Source: Bacteroides intestinalis DSM 17393 (lineage in GTDB: Bacteria > Bacteroidota > Bacteroidia > Bacteroidales > Bacteroidaceae). Taken from it: a stretch of 64,000 bases of DNA. How positions within the stretch are numbered: the stretch's first letter is position 1; the number at the start of each line of letters is the position of its first letter. Positions 9,118 to 18,478 of this stretch are shown one piece after another. Location of the stretch: NCBI RefSeq assembly GCF_000172175.1, contig NZ_ABJL02000008.1, positions 62,001-126,000 on the forward strand, given 5' to 3'. Position numbers and translations under genes: made by a program. The notes under the pieces are model-generated. The model did no database searches. It had not been told where the DNA came from and worked only from the letters and a program-made list of their open reading frames with translations.

Positions 9118-10011
9118 TCATTTAGACCACATTTTTAGTGGTTTTATAAAGGTACTATATGATAGTCTTGATTTTATCTTAATGCAATAGTAAAAACAAC
9201 CATATAGATTAATGCATACAGATCTTGAGGCAAATTTATGGGCTAATTTATATATTATAAGCTGCTTCTCATTTTCAATACCTAAATCATTGAATAGCTT
9301 TAGCAAAGATTGAAAATATGAATGTCTTCTTCTTATAAATTTAAACACCTTAAATATTTTTTTCTCTCTCTTGGGGCTAAGAAGTGTCATAGAGTGATCG
9401 TGTCTTCGCCAAAAAACTAAAGGGCAAGGAATGTAGATTATACTATTGCGATATGACGCTGAAATAGCTAACCACCAATCGTAGTAAACATCAAAGTTCC
9501 ATTCATGAATTTCATTGATAAATTCCTTCTTTACCAACATTCGGTGTCCTGATACTACATTATTAAACATGATATCTTCAATACTATTTTCTGGTATATA
9601 TGAGTCAAATTCAACACTTTGCTCTTTATTATAAGGAATGAGCATTCCAGAGAAAGGTATAGCATCACTATAGGCAAGTACATGAGTTCCTATTTCTCTC
9701 ATCATTATTTCTATTTTCTCAGGAAACCATATGTCATCTTGATCTGATATAGCGATATAGTTGCCAGATGCAGTATCCATTAATCGCTTAAAATTATAAT
9801 TGACTCCATGCTTGCCATTCGATGATATGATTTTAATATTCCCATATTTACATGCATAATCATTTAAAATGCTCATCGTATTATCCGCACTTCCGTCATC
9901 TCCTATTAGTATTTCATAAATAGGGTAAGTTTGGGCAAGGATAGAATCTATTTGCTCTTTTATATATTTTTCGCCATTATAGGATGCAAGTATGACCGAT
10001 ACGGTTTTCAT
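9118..10011 (-). CDS. Glycosyltransferase, GT2 family
   Basis: 297 aa, GT-A fold. The N-terminus has SVILASYNGEKYIKEQIDS, then GDDGSADNT and the metal/nucleotide site ISDQDDIW near residue 93. The C-terminal WRRHDHSMTL segment resembles rhamnosyltransferase-type GT2 proteins (compare RfbN/RgpF), which would suit the presence of RfbC in the operon; that link is only suggestive. The start of the gene overlaps the end of the preceding gene by 35 bp. Confidence 0.92.
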   Translation of the reverse strand: MKTVSVILASYNGEKYIKEQIDSILAQTYPIYEILIGDDGSADNTMSILNDYACKYGNIKIISSNGKHGVNYNFKRLMDTASGNYIAISDQDDIWFPEKIEIMMREIGTHVLAYSDAIPFSGMLIPYNKEQSVEFDSYIPENSIEDIMFNNVVSGHRMLVKKEFINEIHEWNFDVYYDWWLAISASYRNSIIYIPCPLVFWRRHDHSMTLLSPKREKKIFKVFKFIRRRHSYFQSLLKLFNDLGIENEKQLIIYKLAHKFASRSVCINLYGCFYYCIKIKSRLSYSTFIKPLKMWSK

Positions 10012-10984
10012 TATGAAGTAAAATATTATAAAGTTTACTGGTATATAGTTCTTTTGAGCACTCTGATCTTAGTTTGTTATACAACGCTTTTCCTTTCGCT
10101 TTAGCAATGTCAGGGTGTTGCAAATGATACTCTATCTCTTTTCTAAATTGGTCAATATTGTTTTCACAAAGTACTCCTGTTTTGTTATCAATATATTCCT
10201 TGGTTACTGGAGTGGATGTTGTTATGACTGTTTTCTGTTGCGATGCAGCCTGGAATATAACAATGAGTCCTGCAGGTGCATCAGTATTAAGTGGAAGCAT
10301 TACAATGGATGACTCTTGTAGCAATTTATTAAACTCAACCAATGATACATTCCCCAAAATGTGTATATTATCGGATATTTTAATTTTTGAATAATATTTT
10401 TGAATAAAAGTGGGCATAACCAAAGTAAATTGTACATTCGGCATACTTTGACCAATTTTTATAGCTAACTCCCAATCTCTACCATTATTTCCTCCACAAA
10501 ATACTTTGGTTCCATAGTTTTTATATTCTGTTTCTTCCTTTTCGTCAAAAGGATAGACATCATGCAAAAGCATATATGAACTTTTAATTCTTAGTTGACT
10601 ATTTAGTGCTTCACCATATTCTAGGGATGTTACTGTGGCTTCTACATTATTTGCTTGTAATGCTGATTTATATAAGTATGATACAATTTTATTTTTGAAA
10701 GTCGGTTTGTTTTTCAATAAGAGATTCAGAATTATGATTCTTCTTTTTGTCCAAAGTAGTTTACATACCCCCCAAAAGATAATACCCTGAAAATCATACC
10801 AAAATATTAATGTGTCGCCAGAAGAAGACTTTAGAATAGCATTCAATACTCCTTTTAGCCATGCAATCCATTTATATTTGCTATCTGGAGAATATATTTC
10901 TTCTATGTCGACTCCCTTTTTTCTCAGTGCTTCGACTATATATCCATTATTATCATGGAAATTATCAAAAACAATATAGTTCAT
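9977..10984 (-). CDS. Glycosyltransferase, GT4-like
   Basis: 335 aa. The C-terminal half has the GT-B donor-domain pattern: FCGGNNGRDWELAIKIGQ, NIHILGNVSLVEFNKLL, then LPLNTDAPAGLIVIFQAASQ in the place of the EX7E loop, and TTSTPVTKEYI. The first acidic residue of the usual EX7E motif is replaced by a DAPAG loop, as in other divergent GT4 capsule enzymes. The N-terminal acceptor half is not recognisable beyond its fold. It lies between the flippase and GT2 genes and overlaps GT2. Confidence 0.82.
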   Translation of the reverse strand: MNYIVFDNFHDNNGYIVEALRKKGVDIEEIYSPDSKYKWIAWLKGVLNAILKSSSGDTLIFWYDFQGIIFWGVCKLLWTKRRIIILNLLLKNKPTFKNKIVSYLYKSALQANNVEATVTSLEYGEALNSQLRIKSSYMLLHDVYPFDEKEETEYKNYGTKVFCGGNNGRDWELAIKIGQSMPNVQFTLVMPTFIQKYYSKIKISDNIHILGNVSLVEFNKLLQESSIVMLPLNTDAPAGLIVIFQAASQQKTVITTSTPVTKEYIDNKTGVLCENNIDQFRKEIEYHLQHPDIAKAKGKALYNKLRSECSKELYTSKLYNILLHNENRIGHTCIL

Positions 10985-10995
10985 ATATTCTCAAA

Positions 10996-12306
10996 TTATA
11001 AATGATGTATTTTCTTCTCTAATCGTTTCTGTAAATAGAGCCATATTATCAATGTGGTAAGCATTTCGATGAATATGTATACAAAACCATATCCGTTTTC
11101 TTGCCAATAATAAATGGAGACGGCATACATTATACAAGATATGATATTTACAAATACCATAATACTAATATATTGCCGAATATATCCCTGCGTGAAAAAT
11201 ACTTTCATATAGGCTAAACTCATAGCTGTAAAAGGCATACTGAATGTTAGTAAACCGATAAGATGAGATAGTTTATTTCCTGCTTCGATAGGCATTTTCC
11301 CTAATCCAAAAAGAGTTTCGGCAATGAAATCACGTAATAAGAATATTACTAGTGATGTAAACAAAGTGAGTAAGAATAAGCGAATTGCTATCTGAGAAGC
11401 TGATTGGTAGATTTCATTTTCCTTCCTATTGCTTTTTAAATTATTGAGTTTTATTTGTAGTACTGCTGTAAATTGTTGTATCCATGCTAAAGGAGCCTGG
11501 ATGAATTTTTGTGCATAATTGATTATGGTTATGACTCCCGGTTGATAATAGGATAACAAATACATAGGAAAAGTAGAAGAAAAAATGACCACTCCCTGAT
11601 TAATAGCTAGTCCAGTTATGGATTTCCATTGGGAGGAAATAACAGAAAAATCAACTAAAAAGAACTTCCACTGTAACTTCCTCCTCATGAGAATAATTAG
11701 TATTATTATATTAATTACACTGGCTATACAGCTTCCATATATCATAGATACGACACCTATTGTATTATTAAATAATAGTAAAGCAAAGATAATTCCTCCA
11801 TTCAGTAACAAATTGCAAACTAAAGGTAAAGAAAAAAATTTGAATGAAACTAATATTTCTGTCAGATACAGATTGGTGGCCATAAGTATCATCAATATAA
11901 GAGATGCATAATAAATAGATATGTATTTTTTTATCTCATCTGTTGGGAAATTGGTTATTAATTCCGGTACTTTATCTCCTCCAAGACTTACAAGAAATAT
12001 GAGTAAGAAAATAATAAAGATAAAGCTATACATAAAAGCATTCAGATATTTCATTTCAGCTTTTGTAGAAATAGAATGTCGTAATAGCATAGATTGTGGT
12101 ATGAGGATTGAAGTTGTAATTGTCTGTATCATTCCTCCTATCATTATTACCAGATTAAATAAATAGAAATATAAGTCAGTTCCGGTATTGGCACCAAAAT
12201 AATAAGCAATCAGTAAATGTTGCATGAATGCCACCCCTTTAGCCAGCACACTAAAGAAAGATGAATGAATGGCACCTTTTTTATATGTTTCGCTGTTCAA
12301 CTTCAT
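10996..12306 (-). CDS. MurJ/MviN-like polysaccharide flippase (Wzx role)
   Basis: 436 aa with about 12 hydrophobic segments. The N-terminus (GAIHSSFFSVLAKGVAFMQH, then YYFGANTGTDLYFYLF) matches the MOP-superfamily MurJ type more than classical Wzx. It would flip the undecaprenyl-linked repeat unit across the inner membrane. It is the only flippase candidate in the operon and lies directly after the polymerase gene, which its start overlaps by 26 bp. Confidence 0.85.
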   Translation of the reverse strand: MKLNSETYKKGAIHSSFFSVLAKGVAFMQHLLIAYYFGANTGTDLYFYLFNLVIMIGGMIQTITTSILIPQSMLLRHSISTKAEMKYLNAFMYSFIFIIFLLIFLVSLGGDKVPELITNFPTDEIKKYISIYYASLILMILMATNLYLTEILVSFKFFSLPLVCNLLLNGGIIFALLLFNNTIGVVSMIYGSCIASVINIIILIILMRRKLQWKFFLVDFSVISSQWKSITGLAINQGVVIFSSTFPMYLLSYYQPGVITIINYAQKFIQAPLAWIQQFTAVLQIKLNNLKSNRKENEIYQSASQIAIRLFLLTLFTSLVIFLLRDFIAETLFGLGKMPIEAGNKLSHLIGLLTFSMPFTAMSLAYMKVFFTQGYIRQYISIMVFVNIISCIMYAVSIYYWQENGYGFVYIFIEMLTTLIIWLYLQKRLEKKIHHL

Positions 12307-13465
12307 CTTTTCTTATTATCATGAGGGCTAATATTATCAAAATAAATAATCCGCGATTATGTGTAAAAGTGGAGTCTGCTATACCCTCAATAAGAAAGAA
12401 TATAAAGATCATCCAGATACAGGTACTCTTTTGTATGTTTTGGGAAGCTGATTTCCGGATAATTGTATACCAGAAAAAAAAGTATAATATAGCTCCAATT
12501 ATTCCAAACTGGGCTAATTCCGGATAAAAAGCATCGCAAATAAAAATAGGCATATTCTTTGATAACCCCCATATATGGTTAAGTCCATACATTTCGTAAA
12601 TAGGAGAATAATATTCAGCTGATGCAAAAGTACCAAAACTTCCTAGTCCACATCCAAATGGGAAATAGTCATAAAAAATTTGTCCAGATGTAAATAACAT
12701 GGCAGGCCGACTCCACATTTCGCGGGAATTCATCATTCCATCGACATAATAAATTATTATTTTCTCTTTGGCAAACCAAATGGCGAGTAGACATATAAGG
12801 ATACCTGCTGCAATACTTTTCCAGTTTAAGCGCATCTGGCCGCCTAATTTAGTAAATACTATAAGGCTGATAGCCACTACCCAAAAACCGTAAAATTTAG
12901 CTCGGGTAGAGAAAAAGCCTATGGTTAGCAAAAATAGGAATATAAGGATATCACTCCATTTATAAGTGCTGCAATAAAGAAATAAAAAAGCGGTAGCAAT
13001 AGCCGCAGTTGCAAAACGGGAAGGATGTCCAAACACGAAATCAATTTGACCTGATAACCCAACAATAATCAATAATCCTCCTACTATTAAACAAAGAATG
13101 CTGATAAAGTATTTTTGAGAAGATGAAAGCTGTGGAGCAATTAGGTAGGCACAATAAAATCCGAGAAAAGGTTTTATCTGAATGAGTAAATCTGTAAGAA
13201 TGGCTTTCGGAATATTACTCTGTATTATAAATGAATAAATGGTATAAAAAAAGAAGATGAAAACAACAATCGTCACAGGAATCAGCTCTTTCCATGCTTT
13301 TCTTTCCCAAACCACAATGCCTGCAAATAAACATAGGAAAAGTGCCATTAATTCATCAGTATATTTAAATTCTATGAAATCATATAAGATGACACCAAAG
13401 ATGTAGCCTGCCACAAGAAAGGCAAAGAATAAATTGTTTTTTGAGCAGACTAGCTGTGAAAGCAT
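12281..13465 (-). CDS. O-antigen/capsule polymerase (Wzy/WaaL-like)
   Basis: 394 aa, almost wholly hydrophobic with about 11-12 segments. A larger periplasmic loop in the C-terminal third contains SREMWSRPAML and FGCGLGSFGTFASAEYYSP, where Wzy_C proteins carry their functional residues. It should join repeat units in the periplasm. It is followed by the flippase gene and preceded by the Wzz gene 4 bp away. Wzy proteins diverge quickly, so the call rests on topology and context. Confidence 0.82.
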   Translation of the reverse strand: MLSQLVCSKNNLFFAFLVAGYIFGVILYDFIEFKYTDELMALFLCLFAGIVVWERKAWKELIPVTIVVFIFFFYTIYSFIIQSNIPKAILTDLLIQIKPFLGFYCAYLIAPQLSSSQKYFISILCLIVGGLLIIVGLSGQIDFVFGHPSRFATAAIATAFLFLYCSTYKWSDILIFLFLLTIGFFSTRAKFYGFWVVAISLIVFTKLGGQMRLNWKSIAAGILICLLAIWFAKEKIIIYYVDGMMNSREMWSRPAMLFTSGQIFYDYFPFGCGLGSFGTFASAEYYSPIYEMYGLNHIWGLSKNMPIFICDAFYPELAQFGIIGAILYFFFWYTIIRKSASQNIQKSTCIWMIFIFFLIEGIADSTFTHNRGLFILIILALMIIRKDEVEQRNI

Positions 13466-13469
13466 GAGA

Positions 13470-15032
13470 TTATCTTTTTGTAAAAACGAATACTTTCAAA
13501 TAAATACTAATTAAGGAAAGGATGCAAGCTATTATAAAAGCTATTGCCAATACAATCAATTTCTTGGGAAAAACGGGTTTTGCCGAACAATAAGCAGCAT
13601 CCACTATTCTTCCAGCTTGTTCATCTGGAGAGTTTATCAAACTCTTTTCTTGTAATTTTTGCATGAGGAACAGGTAAATCGTTTCCTTGATTTTCTGTTG
13701 GCGTTTCATCTCAATATATTCTCGTTCCTGTGTGGGCAGTTCACTCAGTTGACTGTTGAATATATGATTTTTCTTGTTGAGTTCATTTAGACTGGCTTTG
13801 ATGCTATTTCGAGTTGCAGCGATTGTTTCCAACAACATTTTACGTTGTTCTGCCAATTGTTTATCGGCAAGCAATAAGGCTGGATTCCCTTTTTCAGAAG
13901 CAAGTAGTAGACGTTCACGGTCAAGTACTAATTGATTATACAAAGCGATAGATTTCTCTCCTATTCCCTCAAAGGCAGGAATAGAAGCATATTCATTTTC
14001 TGGATTTTGCATATATTCCACTACATAATCCATCATTTTTATACGTGCTTCAATTTCTAAAATCACACTTTCTAATTCTTGTTTTCCTGTCATGGCAACC
14101 TTGGCATACAGTGTGGGTTCTGGAATGTTATTCAGTTTCTTGTAAGTTTCAATTTTATGTTCCAGATAGGCAAGTTCCGTAGTGATTGTATCCAAGCGAC
14201 TTCTTACAAATTGGGCGTTAAGTTCCGCTTCTTGTACTTTTACATTTCTTGAGTATTGATTGAAAACAGACATTAATTCATTCAGAAAATCACGTCCACG
14301 CTGTTTGTTTTCGTTGTCAAAACTCAATAATATGATATCAGAAATAGTTTCTTCTGCCCCAGCTGTTATCTTTTTATATAGATCTTCATAAACTTTTTGC
14401 AACGGAGTGATCTTTATATTGAATGTTTGTTTGTCAAAAGTTGAAATCTCACTATTGGGAGCAAGCATTATTGTACCAATCGGAAGCTGTAAGCGACAAG
14501 GTAAAGATTGATCTTGCACTTTCATGGTTTCAAATAGCTCTGATTGAATTTTTGCTGACTGCATCATTCCATTTGATAATGTCATTTTTATCTTTACCGG
14601 TTCACTGATAGTATCTAAAAACTGTTCAGGAAAAAGAACGGTAAAGGGGACATCTTTTCCATAAAGTAATACTTTCTTCAAACCACGTTGTTGCCGTATC
14701 TCCATTTGGTAATTAGTTTGAAGAATGGCTTTGGTCATGTTAGTACGTGATGTTAGTACAATAATCTCATCTTCTATACTAATGCCTGAAGTACTACCCC
14801 CAAGTAATGCACTAATACCACTGGTTTTTAACATTTTCAACTCAGACATCATACCATGGTTGTTGCCAATTAGTCGCATCCGAGCAGTAAATTCATATTC
14901 TTTAGGTGTGACTATCAGAAAGCATATAGCGGTAATCAGACAGATAATTCCAATGGGTATGTAGATCTTCCAATAGCAAAGAAACTGTTTTAATAGCTTT
15001 CCAATATGTATATTTTCGTCATTCATAAACAA
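13470..15032 (-). CDS. Wzz/GumC-type polysaccharide co-polymerase, no kinase domain
   Basis: 520 aa. There is a transmembrane segment at about residues 20-40 and a second near residues 490-512 (KKLIVLAIAFIIACILSLIS). Between them is a long periplasmic region with coiled-coil stretches (AQFVRSRLDTITTELAYLEH, LAEQRKMLLETIAATRNSIK). The GNVR-like signature appears as LPTQEREYIEMKRQQKIKE before the second helix. There is no Walker A motif or tyrosine tail, so chain-length control is separated from the kinase; a kinase-bearing homologue lies at 28194-30530. It is the second gene of the operon. Confidence 0.9.
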   Translation of the reverse strand: MFMNDENIHIGKLLKQFLCYWKIYIPIGIICLITAICFLIVTPKEYEFTARMRLIGNNHGMMSELKMLKTSGISALLGGSTSGISIEDEIIVLTSRTNMTKAILQTNYQMEIRQQRGLKKVLLYGKDVPFTVLFPEQFLDTISEPVKIKMTLSNGMMQSAKIQSELFETMKVQDQSLPCRLQLPIGTIMLAPNSEISTFDKQTFNIKITPLQKVYEDLYKKITAGAEETISDIILLSFDNENKQRGRDFLNELMSVFNQYSRNVKVQEAELNAQFVRSRLDTITTELAYLEHKIETYKKLNNIPEPTLYAKVAMTGKQELESVILEIEARIKMMDYVVEYMQNPENEYASIPAFEGIGEKSIALYNQLVLDRERLLLASEKGNPALLLADKQLAEQRKMLLETIAATRNSIKASLNELNKKNHIFNSQLSELPTQEREYIEMKRQQKIKETIYLFLMQKLQEKSLINSPDEQAGRIVDAAYCSAKPVFPKKLIVLAIAFIIACILSLISIYLKVFVFTKR

Positions 15033-15038
15033 AAGAGG

Positions 15039-15842
15039 TTATTTTACTAACAATGCGATACCTAGTGATGCTAATACAGATAAAGCGCTAATTATAGTTG
15101 AAGCCAATGATACGTTAAACTGCCCATTTTGACTATATTTCGCATTTCCTTTTCGTGCTTTGTTTGGTTCTACATAGAGAACATCATTTTGCTGCAAATA
15201 GTAATAAGGAGATGTTAGCATTTCTGCAGAAGTAAGGTCAAAACGATGATATTCTTTTAGTCCATTATTATCGCGAATTAGTAGCACATTGGTGCGATTT
15301 CCATAAATTGTCAAGTCACCTGCCATGCCAAGAGCATCAAGTATAGATAAGCGCTCATTAGGTACATTTACGGTTCCTGGTTTGTTTACTTCTCCTAATA
15401 CAGAGACTTTAAAGTTCCGTATTTGTATTGTAACAATTGGAGATTTTACATAGGCAGAAATCCTTTTAGTCATCATATCGGTAAGTTCGCTACGTGTCAT
15501 TCCACCAACTTGAAGTTTACCTAATACTGGAAAGTCAATTTCTCCATGTGAATTGACCAGATATGTATGAAGTACAGGTGTGGAGGTCACATTTGTTTCT
15601 CCAGGTGCCAGATAGCTGGCAAGTGGTATGTTGAATGTGGCGACTGCATTAGGGTCCATACCTGATACAGTTATGGATAATTGGTCATCGGGAGCTATAC
15701 GCGGAGTATAATTCACAGCTTTTCCTGTAGTAACTGCCGATTGGTTATTCAAATCCTGAAAATAGGTGATGTTATTAGTCGTCGTTTTGCACGACGTCAA
15801 TAATATAATAGTAAAAGCAAATATCAGCGTTTTAATCTTCAT
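15039..15842 (-). CDS. wza: Polysaccharide export outer-membrane lipoprotein, Wza family
   Basis: 267 aa. The N-terminal lipoprotein signal is IILLTSCKTT. The polysaccharide export domain follows (YTPRIAPDDQLSITVSG), then SLBB-like segments (ISAYVKSPIVTIQIRNFKVS, VLGEVNKPGTV). The C-terminus has a hydrophobic helix (STIISALSVLASLGIALLV) where Wza forms its outer-membrane helical pore. It is the first gene of the long minus-strand operon and is preceded by a -7 box at 15877-15884. It is closely similar in layout to the second Wza at 27370-28161. Confidence 0.94.
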   Translation of the reverse strand: MKIKTLIFAFTIILLTSCKTTTNNITYFQDLNNQSAVTTGKAVNYTPRIAPDDQLSITVSGMDPNAVATFNIPLASYLAPGETNVTSTPVLHTYLVNSHGEIDFPVLGKLQVGGMTRSELTDMMTKRISAYVKSPIVTIQIRNFKVSVLGEVNKPGTVNVPNERLSILDALGMAGDLTIYGNRTNVLLIRDNNGLKEYHRFDLTSAEMLTSPYYYLQQNDVLYVEPNKARKGNAKYSQNGQFNVSLASTIISALSVLASLGIALLVK

Positions 15843-15876
15843 CGTATATTTTTATATTTTATAGATTGATCGGTTG

Positions 15877-15884
15877 CAAAAATA
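15877..15884 (-). promoter_or_regulatory. Candidate -7 box (TATTTTTG) for the polysaccharide operon
   Basis: On the minus strand TATTTTTG fits TAnnTTTG exactly and lies 35 bp upstream of the first gene of the operon. The -33 position (GTTTATTGG on the minus strand) is only a partial match to TTTG. No clear invertible-promoter repeats flank it. Confidence 0.5.
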
Positions 15885-16098
15885 GCTTTCTTATGCCAAT
15901 AAACGTTAGTTTTATGAGTTTATTGTTGAATTGTCTATTATTTGTGCATTAATGCTCCAAGGTAGAATATAGTATTTTCGTGTAGGTATTAACGAATTAG
16001 CTGGCTTTTATTCAAAGAAAGCATTGTGTTATTCCATATTGTTGATAAGTTGTTGAAAGAAAAATGCCCTGAAACTGGCTTATATCCGAGATTTCCGT

Positions 16099-16106
16099 TA
16101 CTTTTG
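16099..16106 (+). promoter_or_regulatory. Candidate -7 box (TACTTTTG) almost touching the start codon
   Basis: TACTTTTG matches TAnnTTTG and ends 4 bp before the ATG at 16111. A start site at the usual distance would fall on or next to the start codon, giving a leaderless or nearly leaderless mRNA. No good -33 TTTG is seen. Confidence 0.45.
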
Positions 16107-16110
16107 TACC

Positions 16111-17244
16111 ATGATTGAATTGGCACAACATATAGAAACTTTGTTATTGGAAAATGACTGCGTCATTGTTCCGGGTTTGGGAGGATTTGTTGCTCATTAT
16201 GCTCCGGCTACGAGAGTGAAAGAAGAGAATATTTTCCTGCCTCCTACCCGTATCATCGGTTTTAACCCACAACTGAAGATGAATGACGGTTTGCTGGTTC
16301 AATCTTATATGTCTGTATATGGAACCAACTTTTCTGATGCTACCAAGATGGTAGAACGTAAAGTGAATGAATTGATTTCTGTTTTACACGAAGAAGGTAA
16401 GGTTGATTTGCCCAATGTTGGCGAAGTACGTTATACGATTCATAACACTTTCGACTTCGCACCATACGATAATAAAATCACAACTCCCTATTTATACGGC
16501 TTGGATGCATTTGAAATGAAGGAATTATCTGCTTTGGGAAAGCCACAGGCAGAAAAGGCTGTTTCTTATTCAATGCCTACTGTTGTTAAGGAAGAAAAGC
16601 GTACTTTCGCAATCAAAATTAATCGTGCATATCTGACAAATGCTGCTGCAATAGTAGCTGCTATAGTGCTTTCTTTCTTTTTTTCTACTCCGATAGAAAA
16701 TACAGAAGTGATAGAGGAAAACTATGCAAAATTACTTCCGGATGAATTATTTGAAAAAATAGAAAAACAATCTCTGGCCATTACACCGATTGTTGTAAAG
16801 CAGAATACTCCTACACGCAAATCTGCAACAGATAAACAAGCCGGAACTAAGAAAGTTGTAGCTCCTGTTGCTGTCAGAGAAGTTAAGGTTGGCAAAACAC
16901 CAGCTGTTGCTTCTGAAACAAAAGTGAAGGAAGAAGCCTCCCATTCAGCTACAACGACTGAAGCTCCCAAGCAGAATGTACAGCCTGCTACAGCTAAACC
17001 GGTTATTGCAACTCCTAAAAGACCTTATCATATTATCATTGCCAGCGTTGGAACTGAACAAGATGCAGAAACAATGGCTGCTCAGTTGATTTCTAAAGGT
17101 TTTAAGGGTGCAAAAGCGATTGTCGGTGATGGTAAAATGCGTGTTAGCATTGAATCTTGCGGGACGGAAGTAGAAGCCTATCAAGCATTGGCTAGAATTC
17201 GCCAGGATGAAACATATAAGAATGCTTGGGTTTTGAAGAAGTAG
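16111..17244 (+). CDS. HU-like (CCDC81-type) domain protein with transmembrane segment and SPOR domain
   Basis: 377 aa. Residues 1-140 form a prokaryotic HU-like/CCDC81-type module (MIELAQHIETLLLENDCVIV, VPGLGGFVAHY, FNPQLKMNDGLL). One membrane helix lies near residues 175-192. A Lys/Pro/Ala-rich linker leads to a C-terminal SPOR-like domain (RPYHIIIASVGTEQDAETMA to the end), a fold that binds denuded peptidoglycan glycans. The protein should span the inner membrane with the HU-like part in the cytoplasm. It may link the division site or wall to the nucleoid; that is inference. No better start codon exists because the domain begins at residue 1. Confidence 0.88.
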   Translation: MIELAQHIETLLLENDCVIVPGLGGFVAHYAPATRVKEENIFLPPTRIIGFNPQLKMNDGLLVQSYMSVYGTNFSDATKMVERKVNELISVLHEEGKVDLPNVGEVRYTIHNTFDFAPYDNKITTPYLYGLDAFEMKELSALGKPQAEKAVSYSMPTVVKEEKRTFAIKINRAYLTNAAAIVAAIVLSFFFSTPIENTEVIEENYAKLLPDELFEKIEKQSLAITPIVVKQNTPTRKSATDKQAGTKKVVAPVAVREVKVGKTPAVASETKVKEEASHSATTTEAPKQNVQPATAKPVIATPKRPYHIIIASVGTEQDAETMAAQLISKGFKGAKAIVGDGKMRVSIESCGTEVEAYQALARIRQDETYKNAWVLKK

Positions 17245-17292
17245 GAAGCATTTACTTTGCTTTAATTTTTAATTCTTTAATTTGTAATTGTC

Positions 17293-17814
17293 ATGAAGCG
17301 TATCCGTTGCCCTAAATGTGAGAACTATCTTTTATTTGATGAAACAAAATATAGCGAAGGCCAATCTTTGGTTTTCGTTTGTGAGCATTGTGGTAAGCAA
17401 TTTAGTATTCGTCTGGGAAAAACCAAAATGCGTGCTCCTCAAAAAGAAGAACGTCCTGACGAAGAAGAATTCAAGGATGCTTTCGGTAGCATTACGGTGA
17501 TTGAGAATGTATTCGGATTTAAGCAAGTGTTACCTTTGCAAGAGGGCAATAATGTGATTGGGCGTCGTTGTGTTGGTACTAATATCAATACTCCCATTGA
17601 AACTTCGGATATGAGTATGGATCGTCGTCACTGCATTATTAACGTGAAGCGCAATAAGCAAGGCGTGCTTGTTTATACTCTGCAGGATGCTCCCAGTCTG
17701 ACCGGAACTTTCCTGAATAATGAAATACTAGGAAATAAAGATCGCATTCGCATTGAAGACGGAGCCATTGTTACCATTGGAGCTACGACGTTCATTTTGC
17801 GTACGGCGGAATAG
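17293..17814 (+). CDS. Zinc-ribbon and FHA domain protein
   Basis: 173 aa. The N-terminal zinc ribbon has two CxxC knuckles (CPKCENY and CEHCGKQF). The C-terminal FHA domain shows the expected order: NVIGRRC, then DMSMDRRHCIINV (the S/R/H phosphothreonine-binding loop), then LTGTFLNNEILGNKDRIRI. It should bind phosphothreonine-containing partners in the cytoplasm. It starts 48 bp after the HU/SPOR gene and may share its transcript. Confidence 0.9.
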   Translation: MKRIRCPKCENYLLFDETKYSEGQSLVFVCEHCGKQFSIRLGKTKMRAPQKEERPDEEEFKDAFGSITVIENVFGFKQVLPLQEGNNVIGRRCVGTNINTPIETSDMSMDRRHCIINVKRNKQGVLVYTLQDAPSLTGTFLNNEILGNKDRIRIEDGAIVTIGATTFILRTAE

Positions 17815-17924
17815 TCGGCCCATTCATTCTGCGGCAGAAGCTTTGATGCTAACTGAATAGCAACCAGGCTTCACTTTACTTTACCTCATTGATTTTGTGT
17901 ATTTGCAGTAACTCTGAAAAGGTG

Positions 17925-17982
17925 TCAACCTTGGTTAACAACTCTATCAACCTTGGTTGATAGGCCTGTTAACCAAGGTTGA
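17925..17982. repeat. Triple CAACCTTGGTT inverted-repeat cluster
   Basis: The segment 17925-17940 (TCAACCTTGGTTAACA) and the segment 17967-17982 are exact 16-bp reverse complements. Between them, 17945-17962 is a third copy that folds on itself (TATCAACC, TT, GGTTGATA). Two alternative structures are therefore possible: one long hairpin or three small ones. Confidence 0.85.
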
Positions 17983-18229
17983 TAGCTGATAATTTCTAAG
18001 GTTGAACAGGATCTTCCTTAAGACAGAATAATACAATCTCTCATGTAAAACCTATTAATCTCTCATTCAAGTTTCTCAAGAAATCATAGCAATGAGACAT
18101 ATTCATCGTTTACGCGGGAAGAAAAGTCTAAAAAAACACCAGATTACAGACAGCCTCAATATAGATACTAAATACTGGGTATTTCATTGTAAAATAATAA
18201 GTTAATCCATAAAAATGCAAATTCAGAAA

Positions 18230-18332
18230 GTGAGAGTAAGCGGTTTACTCTCACACCGGATTTTTACTCTCACCCACACTTAATAGTCTAATTATCAATA
18301 AGCTACTTTAATAGTGAGAGTAGTGAGAGTAA
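18230..18332. repeat. Five GTGAGAGTA(A) motifs in both orientations
   Basis: Copies lie at 18230-18239 (+), 18245-18254 (-), 18264-18273 (-), 18314-18322 (+) and 18323-18332 (+). The first two form a tight hairpin and the last two are a direct tandem. Similar GAGAGTAA clusters occur between Bacteroides genes, from memory; function unknown. Confidence 0.8.
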
Positions 18333-18478
18333 CCTGAGCCAACTTTTTATTGATCGCTGAATTCCCTGATAACCTCCTTCAGATGTATTCTTTAGTCACA
18401 ATTAGTAGCTTTTAGTGTATGCTTTCTATTTTTTTACGAACTTTTGATTGTAATATTTTTCATTTGTTTGTCTGTTGA

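Larger units (their letters stand above)
17815..18478. other. Gene-free 660-bp gap with two families of inverted repeats
   Basis: No convincing ORF on either strand. It holds the CAACCTTGGTT repeats (17925-17982) and the GTGAGAGTAA repeats (18230-18332), listed separately. It separates the FHA gene from the truncated 3' end of an RHS pseudogene, so it may be a scar of rearrangement. Confidence 0.7.

Noticed and set aside
15895..16000. Invertible promoter before the polysaccharide operon (AAACGTTAGT near 15901 resembles the Mpi-type repeat ARACGTWCGT)
   Set aside because: One mismatch in the half site and no clear inverted partner within a few hundred bases.
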